16,608 nt of DNA from 62-47 sp039808365 (GCA_039808365.1 JBDHSX010000077.1:1-16608); one strand, 5' to 3'; shown: positions 1-7,564, counted from the first letter of the stretch. The notes: generated by a model not told the origin, from the letters alone. A program made the numbers and translations.

Positions 1-537
1 TCCGCGATGCGGGATTCGGCCCGGTTCCACTTCGGCTTCACGGTGCCGTTCGTGGCGCATTTCAACCCGATCGCCGCCGTCGAGGCGGTGGCGAAGTCGA
101 AGGGCGACCTGGCGCTGGTGACGGCCACCGCCAGCCGGCAACCGTGGTGGCTCGAACTGGAGGCCGAGGGCGCGCCGAAGATCATCGCCCGGCTGCCCTT
201 CATCGAGCGCGCCGACCATCCCGCCGCGCTGCCGGTGTTCGTGGTGTCGCGGGTCGCCGACAACGCCATGGTCACCGAGGTCGAGATGTGGAGCGTCCGC
301 GTCTCCGGCTGGAACGCCGAAACCGCGCGCGCCGTCGCCGCGCTCGCGGAAATCGCCGCGGTCCCCGACTCAGCCTTCGACGGCGCGGCGCTGCTGGTGT
401 CGGTGCAGGGCGCCGGCAACCTCGACAAGATCATCGCGGCGCTGGTCGCCGCCGGCGCCACCGTCCGCTCGACCGCTCTCGTCGGCAGCCACGCGACGCG
501 CTATACGGTCACCACCAACGATCCGGCGCGGGACTAA
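1..537 (+). CDS. Chorismate mutase, C-terminal part (5' end outside window)
   Basis: The frame is open from the first base of the window, so the gene starts upstream; about 178 codons are present, ending in TAA before position 538. The visible protein matches, from memory, the C-terminal region of the roughly 290-residue chorismate mutase proteins found directly upstream of hisC in Bradyrhizobium and Rhodopseudomonas. Recognisable stretches are MRDSARFHFGFTVPF near the window start, PKIIARLPFIER, and ALVGSHATRYTV near the end. The helical AroQ-type mutase domain that converts chorismate to prephenate would lie in the missing N-terminal part. The visible part looks like a regulatory or substrate-binding extension, but I cannot name its fold. 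It lies 26 bp upstream of hisC, consistent with an aromatic amino acid operon. The first in-frame ATG, at position 7, is probably internal. The family call is fairly firm; the role of this C-terminal region is not. Confidence 0.75.
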   Translation, partial: SAMRDSARFHFGFTVPFVAHFNPIAAVEAVAKSKGDLALVTATASRQPWWLELEAEGAPKIIARLPFIERADHPAALPVFVVSRVADNAMVTEVEMWSVRVSGWNAETARAVAALAEIAAVPDSAFDGAALLVSVQGAGNLDKIIAALVAAGATVRSTALVGSHATRYTVTTNDPARD

Positions 538-563
538 CCGCGCCAACCCCTCCGGAGTCCAAG

Positions 564-1661
564 ATGTCAGGTCCCGTGCCGAATCCCGGCATTCTCGATA
601 TTGCGCCCTACACGCCGGGCAAGAGCCCGGTGCAGAAGCCGGGGCAGAAGGTGTTCAAGCTGTCCGCCAACGAGACCCCGCACGGCCCCTCGCCGCGCGC
701 CAAGGACGCCTACGCGGCCGCCATCGAGCACCTTGAGGACTATCCGGAAGGCACCTCACGGGTGTTGCGCGAGGCGATCGGCCGCGCCTACGGCCTCGAT
801 CCCGACCGCATCATCTGCGGCGCGGGCTCGGACGAGATCCTCAATCTGCTGGCGCACACCTACCTCAAGCCCGGCGACGAGGCGATCTCGACCACCCATG
901 GCTTCCTGGTCTACCCGATCGCCACCATGGCCAACGGCGCCAAGAACATCGTCGCGCCGGAAACCAACCTCACCGCCGACGTCGATGCGATCCTGGCGCG
1001 CGTAAGCCCGCGCACCAAACTGGTGTGGCTCGCCAACCCGAACAACCCGACCGGCACCTACATCCCGTTCGACGAGGTCAAGCGGCTGCGCGCCGGGCTG
1101 CCGCCGCATGTCGTGCTGGTGCTGGACGCCGCCTATTCGGATTTCGTCTCGCGCAACGACTACGAGATCGGCATCGAACTGGTGGCGACCACCGACAACA
1201 CGGTGATGACCCACACCTTCTCCAAGATCCACGGCCTCGCCGCGCTGCGCGTCGGCTGGATGTTCGGCCCGGCCAATATCGTCGACGCGGTCAACCGCAT
1301 CCGCGGCCCGTTCAACGTCGGCACGCCGGCGATGCTGGCGGCGAAGGCGGCGATCGAGGACACCGCGCACATCCGGATGTCACGCGAGCACAACGAGCAC
1401 TGGCGCGACTGGCTGACCGAGGAGATCGGCAAGCTCGGCCTCACCGTGACGCCGAGCGTGACCAACTTCGTCCTGATCCACTTCCCGACGACCAAGGGCA
1501 AGACCTCGGCCGACGCCGACGCCTTCCTCACCGAGCGCGGACTGGTGCTGCGCGCGCTGAACAATTACGGCCTGCCGCACGCGCTGCGGATGACCATCGG
1601 CACCGAGGAGGCCAACCGCCTCGTCGTCGCCGGCCTGCGCGATTTCATGGCGCGGCCGTGA
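564..1661 (+). CDS. hisC: Histidinol-phosphate / aromatic aminotransferase HisC
   Basis: A 365-residue class I/II PLP-dependent aminotransferase. HisC enzymes convert imidazole-acetol phosphate to histidinol phosphate, and many also transaminate aromatic keto acids such as phenylpyruvate or prephenate. The family landmarks are visible: LSANETPHGPSP near residues 33-44, NPNNPTGT at 158-165, the PLP-contacting DAAY at 188-191, the Schiff-base lysine K221 in FSKIHG, and R229 in LRVGW. The length is normal for HisC. The start at 564 is chosen because GGAG at 554-557 lies 6 bases upstream; the same frame stays open further upstream, but that stretch only shadows the preceding gene. The stop codon overlaps the tyrC start. 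Position between chorismate mutase and TyrC suggests that aromatic amino acid synthesis is at least part of its job (inference). Confidence 0.9.
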   Translation: MSGPVPNPGILDIAPYTPGKSPVQKPGQKVFKLSANETPHGPSPRAKDAYAAAIEHLEDYPEGTSRVLREAIGRAYGLDPDRIICGAGSDEILNLLAHTYLKPGDEAISTTHGFLVYPIATMANGAKNIVAPETNLTADVDAILARVSPRTKLVWLANPNNPTGTYIPFDEVKRLRAGLPPHVVLVLDAAYSDFVSRNDYEIGIELVATTDNTVMTHTFSKIHGLAALRVGWMFGPANIVDAVNRIRGPFNVGTPAMLAAKAAIEDTAHIRMSREHNEHWRDWLTEEIGKLGLTVTPSVTNFVLIHFPTTKGKTSADADAFLTERGLVLRALNNYGLPHALRMTIGTEEANRLVVAGLRDFMARP

Positions 1662-2602
1662 GCGAGGCCCCGCTGTTTCCGCGCGTGGCGCTGATCGGCT
1701 TCGGCCTGATCGGCGGCTCGATCGCGCGCGGCGCGCGGGCGCAGGGGCTCGCCGGCGAGATCGTCGCCACCGCGCGCTCCGAGCAGACCCGCGCCCGTGT
1801 CCGCGAACTCGGCATTGTCGACCGCGTCGTCGACAGCAACGCGGACGCGGTGAAGGACGCCGATCTGGTGATCCTCTCGATTCCGGTCGGCGCTTGCGGG
1901 CCGGTCGCCGAGGAGATCGCGCCGCATCTCAAGCCCGGCGCGATCGTCTCCGACGTCGGCTCGGTCAAGAGCGCGGTGGTGCGCGACATGGCTCCGCATC
2001 TGCCGGACAACGTGCATTTCGTGCCGGCGCATCCGGTGGCCGGCACCGAGAACTCCGGCCCGGATTCCGGCTTCGCCGAACTGTTCGCCAACCGCTGGTG
2101 CATCCTGACGCCGCCCGCCGGCGCCGACGAGGCGGCGGTGGAGAAACTCGCGGCGTTCTGGCGCGCGCTGGGCGCCAATGTCGAGACCATGACGCCGGAG
2201 CATCACGACCTGGTGCTGGCGGTGACCAGCCATCTGCCGCATCTGATCGCCTACACCATCGTCTCGACGGCGGAGGAACTCGAAGGCGTCACCCGTTCCG
2301 AGGTGCTGAAATTCTCCGCCGGGGGCTTTCGCGACTTCACCCGCATCGCCGCGTCCGATCCCACGATGTGGCGCGACGTGTTCCTCAACAACAAGGACGC
2401 GGTGCTGGAAATGCTCGGCGAGTTTCAGGAAGACCTGTCGAAGCTGACCCGCGCCATTCGGCGCGGCGACGGCGAGACGCTGTTCGACCACTTCACCCGC
2501 ACCCGCGCCATCCGGCGCGGCATCGTCAACATCGGGCAGGACGAGGCCGCCGCCGACTTCGGCCGCCGCCACGCGCCTCTCAACAAGACGTCGCCGAGTT
2601 GA
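1658..2602 (+). CDS. tyrC: Prephenate/arogenate (cyclohexadienyl) dehydrogenase TyrC
   Basis: A 314-residue cytosolic NAD(P)-dependent dehydrogenase of tyrosine synthesis, which oxidatively decarboxylates prephenate or arogenate. The Rossmann motif GFGLIGGS is at residues 14-21, followed by DVGSVK at 99-104 and HPVAGTE at 125-131, which holds the catalytic-histidine region of the TyrA family; SHLPHLIAY at 191-199 begins the helical C-terminal dimerisation domain. There is no fused chorismate mutase and no ACT domain. The start is a GTG at 1658, overlapping the hisC stop by four bases (GTGA), a typical translational-coupling arrangement; no other start gives the complete nucleotide-binding fold. 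With the upstream mutase and aminotransferase it supplies the steps from chorismate towards tyrosine. Whether it prefers prephenate or arogenate cannot be read from the sequence. Confidence 0.92.
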   Translation: MSEAPLFPRVALIGFGLIGGSIARGARAQGLAGEIVATARSEQTRARVRELGIVDRVVDSNADAVKDADLVILSIPVGACGPVAEEIAPHLKPGAIVSDVGSVKSAVVRDMAPHLPDNVHFVPAHPVAGTENSGPDSGFAELFANRWCILTPPAGADEAAVEKLAAFWRALGANVETMTPEHHDLVLAVTSHLPHLIAYTIVSTAEELEGVTRSEVLKFSAGGFRDFTRIAASDPTMWRDVFLNNKDAVLEMLGEFQEDLSKLTRAIRRGDGETLFDHFTRTRAIRRGIVNIGQDEAAADFGRRHAPLNKTSPS

Positions 2603-2677
2603 AGGCGGCGCGCGCGTATTGCGCCAGGGCGAGAAGCTGGGTTGAATGAGAACCGCATATTCTGAAGGAGAGTACGA

Positions 2678-3163
2678 ATGACCATTCAAGTTGGCGACCG
2701 CCTGCCCGAGGCCAAGTTCAACGTCATGACCGGCGACGGCGTCCAGACCCGAACCACCGACGACATCTTCAAGGGCAAGAAGGTGGCGCTGTTCGCGGTG
2801 CCCGGCGCCTACACCGGCACCTGCCACAAGATGCACATCCCGAGCATTTTCCTCAACGCCTATGCGATGAAGGACAAGGGCGTCGACACCATCGCGGTGA
2901 TTGCGGTCAACGACGCTTTCGTGATGAACGCCTGGAAGCGCGACACCGACCAGCGCGACGAGGCGATCTTCCTCGCCGACGGCAACGCCGATTTCGCCAA
3001 GGCGATCGGCCTGGAGCTGGACGCCTCCGGCCTCGGCCTCGGCATCCGCTCCAAGCGCTATTCGATGCTGGTCGAGGACGGCGTGGTGAAGAAGCTCAAC
3101 ATCGAGCCGAACCCCGGCAAGGTCGAAGTCTCGGGCGGCGACACGCTGCTTGGGCAGTTGTGA
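2678..3163 (+). CDS. Peroxiredoxin, Prx5 type (single-cysteine)
   Basis: A 161-residue thioredoxin-fold peroxidase that reduces hydrogen peroxide or organic hydroperoxides in the cytosol. The active-site signature PxxxTxxC appears as PGAYTGTC at 42-49, with peroxidatic cysteine C49; the usual proline at position 47 of the PGAFTPTC pattern is glycine here. R124 in SKRYS is the expected conserved arginine. C49 is the only cysteine, so there is no internal resolving cysteine; family knowledge suggests recycling by glutathione/glutaredoxin or another thiol (inference). An excellent ribosome binding site, AAGGAG at 2665-2670, lies 7 bases before the ATG. The gene is 75 bp downstream of tyrC, so it could be read through from that operon, but its function is unrelated and its good Shine-Dalgarno suggests independent expression. 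Confidence 0.92.
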   Translation: MTIQVGDRLPEAKFNVMTGDGVQTRTTDDIFKGKKVALFAVPGAYTGTCHKMHIPSIFLNAYAMKDKGVDTIAVIAVNDAFVMNAWKRDTDQRDEAIFLADGNADFAKAIGLELDASGLGLGIRSKRYSMLVEDGVVKKLNIEPNPGKVEVSGGDTLLGQL

Positions 3164-3346
3164 TCTCTACTCTTTCGGGGAGAATCCGACCGGCACCTGT
3201 TTCGCGGGTGAGGGCGGATCCCTTGGCCGCCGCCAGTTAAAGAAGTCGTCGGGCGGCGCGAAAGGTTCAAGGTGAGAGGGCGATTTGCGCTGCGGCCAAT
3301 CGCCGTGGCCGCGATGTCTTGTCAGGCATCGGAAAATCGGTTTCGT

Positions 3347-3371
3347 GGGTCTCTCTGGTGCAGGGAGACCC
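3347..3371 (+). promoter_or_regulatory. Hairpin covering the ribosome binding site of the OmpA-domain gene
   Basis: The arms GGGTCTCTC (3347-3355) and GGGAGACCC (3363-3371) pair over 9 bp, with one G-T wobble, around a 7-base loop (3356-3362). The 3' arm contains GGGAG (3363-3367), the only Shine-Dalgarno candidate for the ATG at 3378. If transcription starts upstream, translation would require melting this stem. The pairing is seen directly; a regulatory role is inference. A possible -35 TTGTCA is at 3319-3324 but no convincing -10 was found. Confidence 0.5.
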
Positions 3372-3377
3372 GACCGA

Positions 3378-4463
3378 ATGCTCAAATTGATTGCGACGCT
3401 CGCCGGCGTGATGATGGTGGTCGGCGCGGCGGCCGCCCATGCCGACGCCACCATTCCCACCAAGGATATCGCCGGCGCCAAGGATAACCCGCTGCTCAAG
3501 CGCTATGACGGTTCGTTCATCGTCAGCTACGAACGTCTCGCCTTCACCGATTTCAAGGTGCCGCTGTCGAAGCTCGAACGGGTCGAGGACGACGATGCGC
3601 GCGACCGCATGAACAACCGGCTCTACAAGCCGAAGCAAGCGCTGGAGGTCGAGGGCGCCCGCACCCGCATCGCCTATCTGATGCCGGCCGAGCGCTCGCC
3701 GCTGGAGGTGCTGCGCAATTATCAGGACGTGGTGAAGGCCGCCGGCGGCGAGATTCTGTTCACCTGCAAAGGCGAGGATTGCGGCGGCGCGCCGGATCGC
3801 TCCAGCGAGGGCGGCGGCGGCCAGATGAGCCTGATGATGTATTTCTTCCACGCCGGACAGTTGAAGGACGCCGATTTTTCCAACGGCAAATGCGCGCTGG
3901 CCTCCGACATCGACGATCAGCGCTTCTTCGCGGCGAAAATTCCGCAGGCCGGCGGCGACGCCTACGTCACGGTGCAGACCTTCCAGGTCCTGGACACGTC
4001 GTATTGCAAGGCGCTCAACGAGCGCACCGTGGCGCTGGTGCATATCGTCGAGCCGAAGCCGCGCGAGCAGAAGATGGTGGTGGTCAAGGCCGACGAGATG
4101 GCGCGCAACATCGCCACCACCGGCCGCGTGGCGCTGTATGGCATCTTCTTCGACACCAACAAGGCCGACCTCAAGCCGGAATCGAACCCGACGCTGACCG
4201 AGATCGCCGGACTGTTGAAGGCCGATCCGAAACTCGCGGTGCTGATCGTCGGCCACACCGACAATCAGGGCGCTTACGACTACAACCTCGACCTGTCGCG
4301 CCGTCGCGCCGAGGCGGTGGTGAAGGCGCTGACCACCGGCTTCCAGGCCGACCCGAAGCGGCTGCGCGCGGCCGGCGTCGGCATGCTGGCGCCGGCCGCC
4401 TCCAACGACGCCGAGGACGGCCGCGCCAAGAACCGCCGGGTCGAGGTGGTGAAGCTGAACTGA
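3378..4463 (+). CDS. Secreted OmpA-domain protein with cysteine-containing N-terminal region
   Basis: A 361-residue envelope protein. Residues 1-22 are a signal peptide (MLKLIATLAG, then a hydrophobic core) with likely cleavage after AHA at 20-22; no lipobox cysteine follows, so it is probably periplasmic or outer-membrane associated rather than a lipoprotein. Residues about 248-361 form an OmpA/MotB-type peptidoglycan-binding domain: FFDTNKADLKPES at 257-269, VGHTDNQG at 291-298, the NLDLSRRRAEAV helix at 303-314 and NRRVEV at 352-357. The region 35-245 was not confidently assigned; it resembles DUF4892-plus-OmpA proteins and has four cysteines (C130, C135, C172, C210), which could form disulfides in the periplasm. 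Start chosen from the signal peptide and GGGAG at 3363-3367; the frame is open further upstream. Convergent with phaZ. Anchoring to peptidoglycan is inferred from the family; the specific role is unknown. Confidence 0.85.
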   Translation: MLKLIATLAGVMMVVGAAAAHADATIPTKDIAGAKDNPLLKRYDGSFIVSYERLAFTDFKVPLSKLERVEDDDARDRMNNRLYKPKQALEVEGARTRIAYLMPAERSPLEVLRNYQDVVKAAGGEILFTCKGEDCGGAPDRSSEGGGGQMSLMMYFFHAGQLKDADFSNGKCALASDIDDQRFFAAKIPQAGGDAYVTVQTFQVLDTSYCKALNERTVALVHIVEPKPREQKMVVVKADEMARNIATTGRVALYGIFFDTNKADLKPESNPTLTEIAGLLKADPKLAVLIVGHTDNQGAYDYNLDLSRRRAEAVVKALTTGFQADPKRLRAAGVGMLAPAASNDAEDGRAKNRRVEVVKLN

Positions 4464-4492
4464 GGCGGGTTCGATTGAGGCGGAATCGTCAT

Positions 4493-4511
4493 GCGCGGGC
4501 CCGGCCCGCGC
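4493..4511. terminator. GC-rich hairpin between convergent ompA-domain gene and phaZ
   Basis: The arms GCGCGGGC (4493-4500) and GCCCGCGC (4504-4511) form a perfect 8-bp stem with a 3-base loop in the 103-bp gap between two convergent genes. There is no T-tract on either strand, so it is not a canonical intrinsic terminator. It may help stop or stabilise both transcripts. Confidence 0.35.
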
Positions 4512-4566
4512 CTCGATCAAAAGACAAACCGCTCCGGGTCGCAATCGCGCGCGCGACCGCCGACGA

Positions 4567-5904
4567 TTATTCGGCGGCCATCGCCAGTTCGGCTTGCGAC
4601 GACGATCGCGCCGCCGACGCCCGCATGAACGCGGACATGCGCGGCACGATCTCCTTGCGGAACCGCGAGCCGTTGAACACGCCGTAGTGTCCGACGCCCT
4701 TCTGCATGTAATGCACGCGCCGGTTGGACGGAATCGCGCTGCACAGCCCGTGGGTCGCTTCGGTCTGGCCGAGCCCGGAGATGTCGTCGTTCTCGCCCTC
4801 GACGGTCATCAGCGCGACACGACGGATCTTCGACGGATCGACCCGCTTGCCGCGATGAAGCATCTCGCCCTTCGGCAGCAACTGCCGGATGAAGACCTGA
4901 TCGACGGTTTGCAGATAATATTCGGCGCTGAGATCCATCACCGCGAGATATTCGTCGTAGAAGTCGCGATGCTTCTCGACCTTGTCGCCGTCGCCCTTCA
5001 CCAGATTGTCGAACAGCCGCTGGTGCGCGTCGACGTGGCGGTCCAGATTCATGCTGACGAAGCCGCTCAATTGCAGGAAGCCGGGATAGACGTCGCGCAG
5101 GAAGCCGGGATGCGGAAACGGCACCTTGGTGATGACGTTGCGGCGGAACCAGCCGATGCCGCGCTCCTGGGCGAGATTGTTGACCGCGGTCGGATTGCGC
5201 CGCGTATCGATCGGCCCGCCCATCAGGGTCATCGACACCGGCACGCAGGGATCGTCCTCGGCCTCCATCACCGACACCGCCATCAGGACCGGCACCGCCG
5301 GCTGACAGACCGCCAGCACATGGACGTCGCCGCCCAGCATATGCAGCATCTCGATGACATAATCGACATAGTCGTTGAGGTCGAAGCGGCCCTCCGTCAG
5401 CGGAACCATGCGGGCGTCGGCCCAGTCGGTGATATAGACGTCGTGACCCGGCAGCAGGGCCTCGACGGTGCCGCGCAACAGCGTCGCATAGTGACCGGAC
5501 ATCGGCGCGACGATCAGGATTCGCGGCTGCGGCTCGCTCAGCGGCGCGGTGATGCCGCGATCGAAATTCAACAACCGGCAGAACGGCTTTTCCCACACCG
5601 ATCGAACCACCACTGGAACCCGGCGGCCTTCCACCTCGGTGAAATCGAGGCCCCATTCCGGCTTGCCGTAACGGCGCGTGACGCGCTCGAACACTTCGCA
5701 GCCCGCAGCGATCGATTTGCCGGCTGTGGTATGGGACCAGGGATTGTCCGGGTTCCCGAACAGCACCTTGGTGGCGTCCATGACCGCGCGCATGGGATTG
5801 AGTGAGGCGTGCCCCATCTCGTACATCCAGTACATCGGCATCATCAACGCCGAGCCGCCTTGCATCGGCTGGGCCGGTATGTCGCCAAATACCCCAATCG
5901 CCAT
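4567..5904 (-). CDS. phaZ: Intracellular polyhydroxyalkanoate depolymerase PhaZ
   Basis: A 445-residue alpha/beta hydrolase that mobilises intracellular PHB granules. It matches the PhaZ family with a cysteine instead of serine nucleophile: C200 in LAVCQPA, with D373 in GENDD and H406 in GVGHYGVF. The spacings closely match the C183-D355-H388 triad known for the Cupriavidus enzyme. The family-typical N-terminus MYWMYEMGHASLNP starts at residue 24; a C-terminal PHB-depolymerase domain follows the nucleophile region. The frame is open to 6015, but a promoter-like element at 5939-5967 lies inside that extension. ATG 5904 has GGGGA 7 bases upstream and sits about 28 bases after the predicted transcript start, so it is preferred. 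ATG 5844, 5841 or 5835, just before the family N-terminus, remain possible. Divergent from regS, convergent with the OmpA gene. Confidence 0.93.
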   Translation of the reverse strand: MAIGVFGDIPAQPMQGGSALMMPMYWMYEMGHASLNPMRAVMDATKVLFGNPDNPWSHTTAGKSIAAGCEVFERVTRRYGKPEWGLDFTEVEGRRVPVVVRSVWEKPFCRLLNFDRGITAPLSEPQPRILIVAPMSGHYATLLRGTVEALLPGHDVYITDWADARMVPLTEGRFDLNDYVDYVIEMLHMLGGDVHVLAVCQPAVPVLMAVSVMEAEDDPCVPVSMTLMGGPIDTRRNPTAVNNLAQERGIGWFRRNVITKVPFPHPGFLRDVYPGFLQLSGFVSMNLDRHVDAHQRLFDNLVKGDGDKVEKHRDFYDEYLAVMDLSAEYYLQTVDQVFIRQLLPKGEMLHRGKRVDPSKIRRVALMTVEGENDDISGLGQTEATHGLCSAIPSNRRVHYMQKGVGHYGVFNGSRFRKEIVPRMSAFMRASAARSSSQAELAMAAE

Positions 5905-5926
5905 TAGCTCATCCCCGATTTGCATT

Positions 5927-5967
5927 TTGCGTCGCAACAGTGTGACGGTTGCACCGCAGAGCGTCAA
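5927..5967 (-). promoter_or_regulatory. phaZ promoter with two TGC-N3-GCA dyads (candidate PhaR operators)
   Basis: On the minus strand, TTGACG (5967 to 5962) and CACACT (5944 to 5939) are separated by 17 bases, placing the transcript start near 5932. Two TGC-N3-GCA dyads overlap this promoter: TTGCGTCGCAA (5927-5937), a palindrome around one central base, covers the predicted start point, and TTGCACCGCAG (5949-5959) lies in the -35/-10 spacer. Their centres are 22 bp apart, about two helical turns. PhaR proteins of alphaproteobacteria are reported to bind TGC-rich CTGC-N3/4-GCAG-type sites, and phaR is in this window. The dyads are seen; repression by PhaR is inferred. Confidence 0.55.
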
Positions 5968-6098
5968 TCCATCCGTTTTGCTACATCGGCCGACTCGGCA
6001 ATTCCATTCTCTCAACGGAGGGTTAACGGAAAGATTCTGTTCCTTCGCGGCCGCCCTTCGGACCAGATCGGCGGCGCGCGGGGTCGATTCCCGCCGCC

Positions 6099-6116
6099 TG
6101 TGGTGCCGTCACCACA
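6099..6116. repeat. 18-bp hairpin upstream of regS
   Basis: TGTGGTG (6099-6105) and CACCACA (6110-6116) are perfect 7-bp arms with a 4-base loop, in the 273-bp divergent region between phaZ and regS. It could be a transcript hairpin in the regS leader or an operator. No T-tract follows and no function is assigned. Confidence 0.35.
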
Positions 6117-6177
6117 CTTCCCGGCCGCGACCGATGGTCCGTATCCATGCCGACCCGGGGCGCATTAGTATCCGGCC

Positions 6178-7509
6178 ATGACCGATACGGCGTTTCCCGA
6201 CATCCATCATCCCCGGCGGTATATCCGCCTGGACACCATTCTGAGGTTGCGCTGGCTCGCCGCCCTCGGCCAGCTCGCGGCCATCTTTTTCGTGGTCCAG
6301 AGCCTCGACTTCGATGTTCCGATTATCCCCTGCATCGCCATCATCACGGCCTCGGCCATCGTCACGCTGGCGCTGCAGATCGCCGTCAATCCGATGCAGC
6401 GGCTGGCGCCGCGCTTCGCGGCGGCGCTGCTGGCGCTGAACATCGCCGAACTCGCCGGCCTGCTTTATCTGACCGGCGGTCTGGAGAACCCGTTCTCGTT
6501 CCTGTTCCTGGGCCCGGTGCTGATTTCGGCCACCGCGCTGCCGACCCGGATCACCATCGCGCTCGGCGTCTTCGCCGCAGTCTGCTCCACCGCGCTCGGG
6601 TTCTTTCATCTGCCGCTGCCATGGAACGGCGACGAGCCGCTGGTGCTGCCGCCGGTCTACATGGCGGGGGTCTGGCTCTCGATCCTGCTGGCGATCGGCG
6701 TCACCAGCCTCTATACCTTTCAGGTCACCGAGGAAGCGCGCAAGCTGGCCGATGCCCTTGCCGCGACCGAGCTGGTGCTGACCCGCGAGCAGCATCTGAC
6801 CCAGCTCGACGGCCTCGCCGCCGCCGCCGCCCACGAACTCGGCACGCCGCTGTCGACCATCTTCCTGATCTCGCGCGAACTCGAACAGACCACGTCGCGC
6901 GACTCGCCGCTGGCGAGCGACTTCAAGACCCTGCGCGAACAGGCGCAACGCTGCCGCGACATCCTCGCCAAGATCGCGCAACTGTCGTCGTCCGGCGCGC
7001 CGTTCGACCGCATGCCGCTGTCGACGCTGATCGAGGAAACGGTGGCGCCGCATCGCGATTTCGGCATCGCCATCAACATCCACATCGCCGCCTCGAACGG
7101 TCCGGAGCCGGCCAGCATGCGCAATCCGGCGATCCTCTACGGCGTCGGCAACATCGTCGAAAACGCCGTCGACTTCGCCCGCACCACGGTCGACGTCGAC
7201 GCCCGCTGGAACGACGACATCGTCGAGATCGTCATCGCCGACGATGGCCCCGGCATCGCGCCCGACGTCCTGAAGCGGATCGGCGAGCCCTATCTGTCGC
7301 GCCGCCGCGGCATGGATCAGACCCATCGCGAGCGCCACGGGCTCGGCCTCGGCATCTTCATCGCCCGCACCTTCCTGGAGCGCTCCGACGCCGAGGTGAC
7401 GTTCTCCAACCGGACTTTTCCCGATCACGGCGCCGTGGTGCGGATCACCTGGCCGCGCACCAGTTTCGAGACCGCGCCGGCCACCGTCGCGAACAGCACG
7501 ATGCCCTGA
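6178..7509 (+). CDS. regS: Redox sensor histidine kinase RegS (RegB/PrrB/ActS family)
   Basis: A 443-residue membrane kinase that senses aerobic-respiratory redox state and phosphorylates its partner regulator. The N-terminal half (about residues 25-180) is a six-helix membrane domain containing GGLENPF at 100-106, the GGxxNPF quinone-responsive motif of RegB kinases. The H-box AAAAHELGTPLS has phospho-accepting H219. C259, in AQRCRDIL, is exactly 40 residues after H219, matching the redox-active C265 to H225 spacing of Rhodobacter capsulatus RegB. The ATPase domain has the N box NIVENAVD at 325-332, DDGPGIA at 355-361 and GLGLGIF at 388-394. The start gives a family-typical N-terminus (HPRRYIRLD), but no clear Shine-Dalgarno precedes the ATG. 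Its regulator gene follows 136 bp downstream. In relatives this pair controls respiration, nitrogen fixation, denitrification and photosynthesis genes; targets here are unknown. Confidence 0.95.
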   Translation: MTDTAFPDIHHPRRYIRLDTILRLRWLAALGQLAAIFFVVQSLDFDVPIIPCIAIITASAIVTLALQIAVNPMQRLAPRFAAALLALNIAELAGLLYLTGGLENPFSFLFLGPVLISATALPTRITIALGVFAAVCSTALGFFHLPLPWNGDEPLVLPPVYMAGVWLSILLAIGVTSLYTFQVTEEARKLADALAATELVLTREQHLTQLDGLAAAAAHELGTPLSTIFLISRELEQTTSRDSPLASDFKTLREQAQRCRDILAKIAQLSSSGAPFDRMPLSTLIEETVAPHRDFGIAINIHIAASNGPEPASMRNPAILYGVGNIVENAVDFARTTVDVDARWNDDIVEIVIADDGPGIAPDVLKRIGEPYLSRRRGMDQTHRERHGLGLGIFIARTFLERSDAEVTFSNRTFPDHGAVVRITWPRTSFETAPATVANSTMP

Positions 7510-7548
7510 ACCGGTCCGACGCGCCGCGCGGGAACCTCCTGGCCTCTC

Positions 7549-7564
7549 GCGGCATTGCCGTTGC
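7549..7564 (+). promoter_or_regulatory. Possible RegR-like box between regS and regR
   Basis: GCGGCATTGCCGTTGC resembles the RegA/RegR half-site pattern (GCGGC, then a 6-base gap, then GTTGC where GTCGC is expected). Against the Bradyrhizobium RegR-box consensus as I recall it, the left half fits but the right half has an extra base and one mismatch. Weak; it would imply autoregulation. Confidence 0.2.

Noticed and set aside
144..563. Upstream extension of the hisC frame
   Set aside because: Overlaps the chorismate mutase frame, is arginine-rich noise, and the ATG at 564 has a proper Shine-Dalgarno.
2656..2666. CATATTCTGAA shared upstream of the peroxiredoxin and regR (7612-7622)
   Set aside because: An 11-base match is expected several times by chance in a window of this size, and no matching -35 is present upstream of the peroxiredoxin.
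1565..2836. Long minus-strand open frame opposite hisC end, tyrC and prx start
   Set aside because: A composition shadow of GC-rich genes on the plus strand; its translation is Arg/His/Val-rich low-information sequence and no family is recognisable.
3267..4544. 425-codon minus-strand frame opposite the OmpA-domain gene
   Set aside because: Fully covered by a gene with signal peptide and OmpA motifs; the antisense translation has no recognisable domain.
5905..6015. Longest-frame start of phaZ at 6015
   Set aside because: A promoter-like TTGACG-17-CACACT lies within this stretch, and the residues are not family-like.
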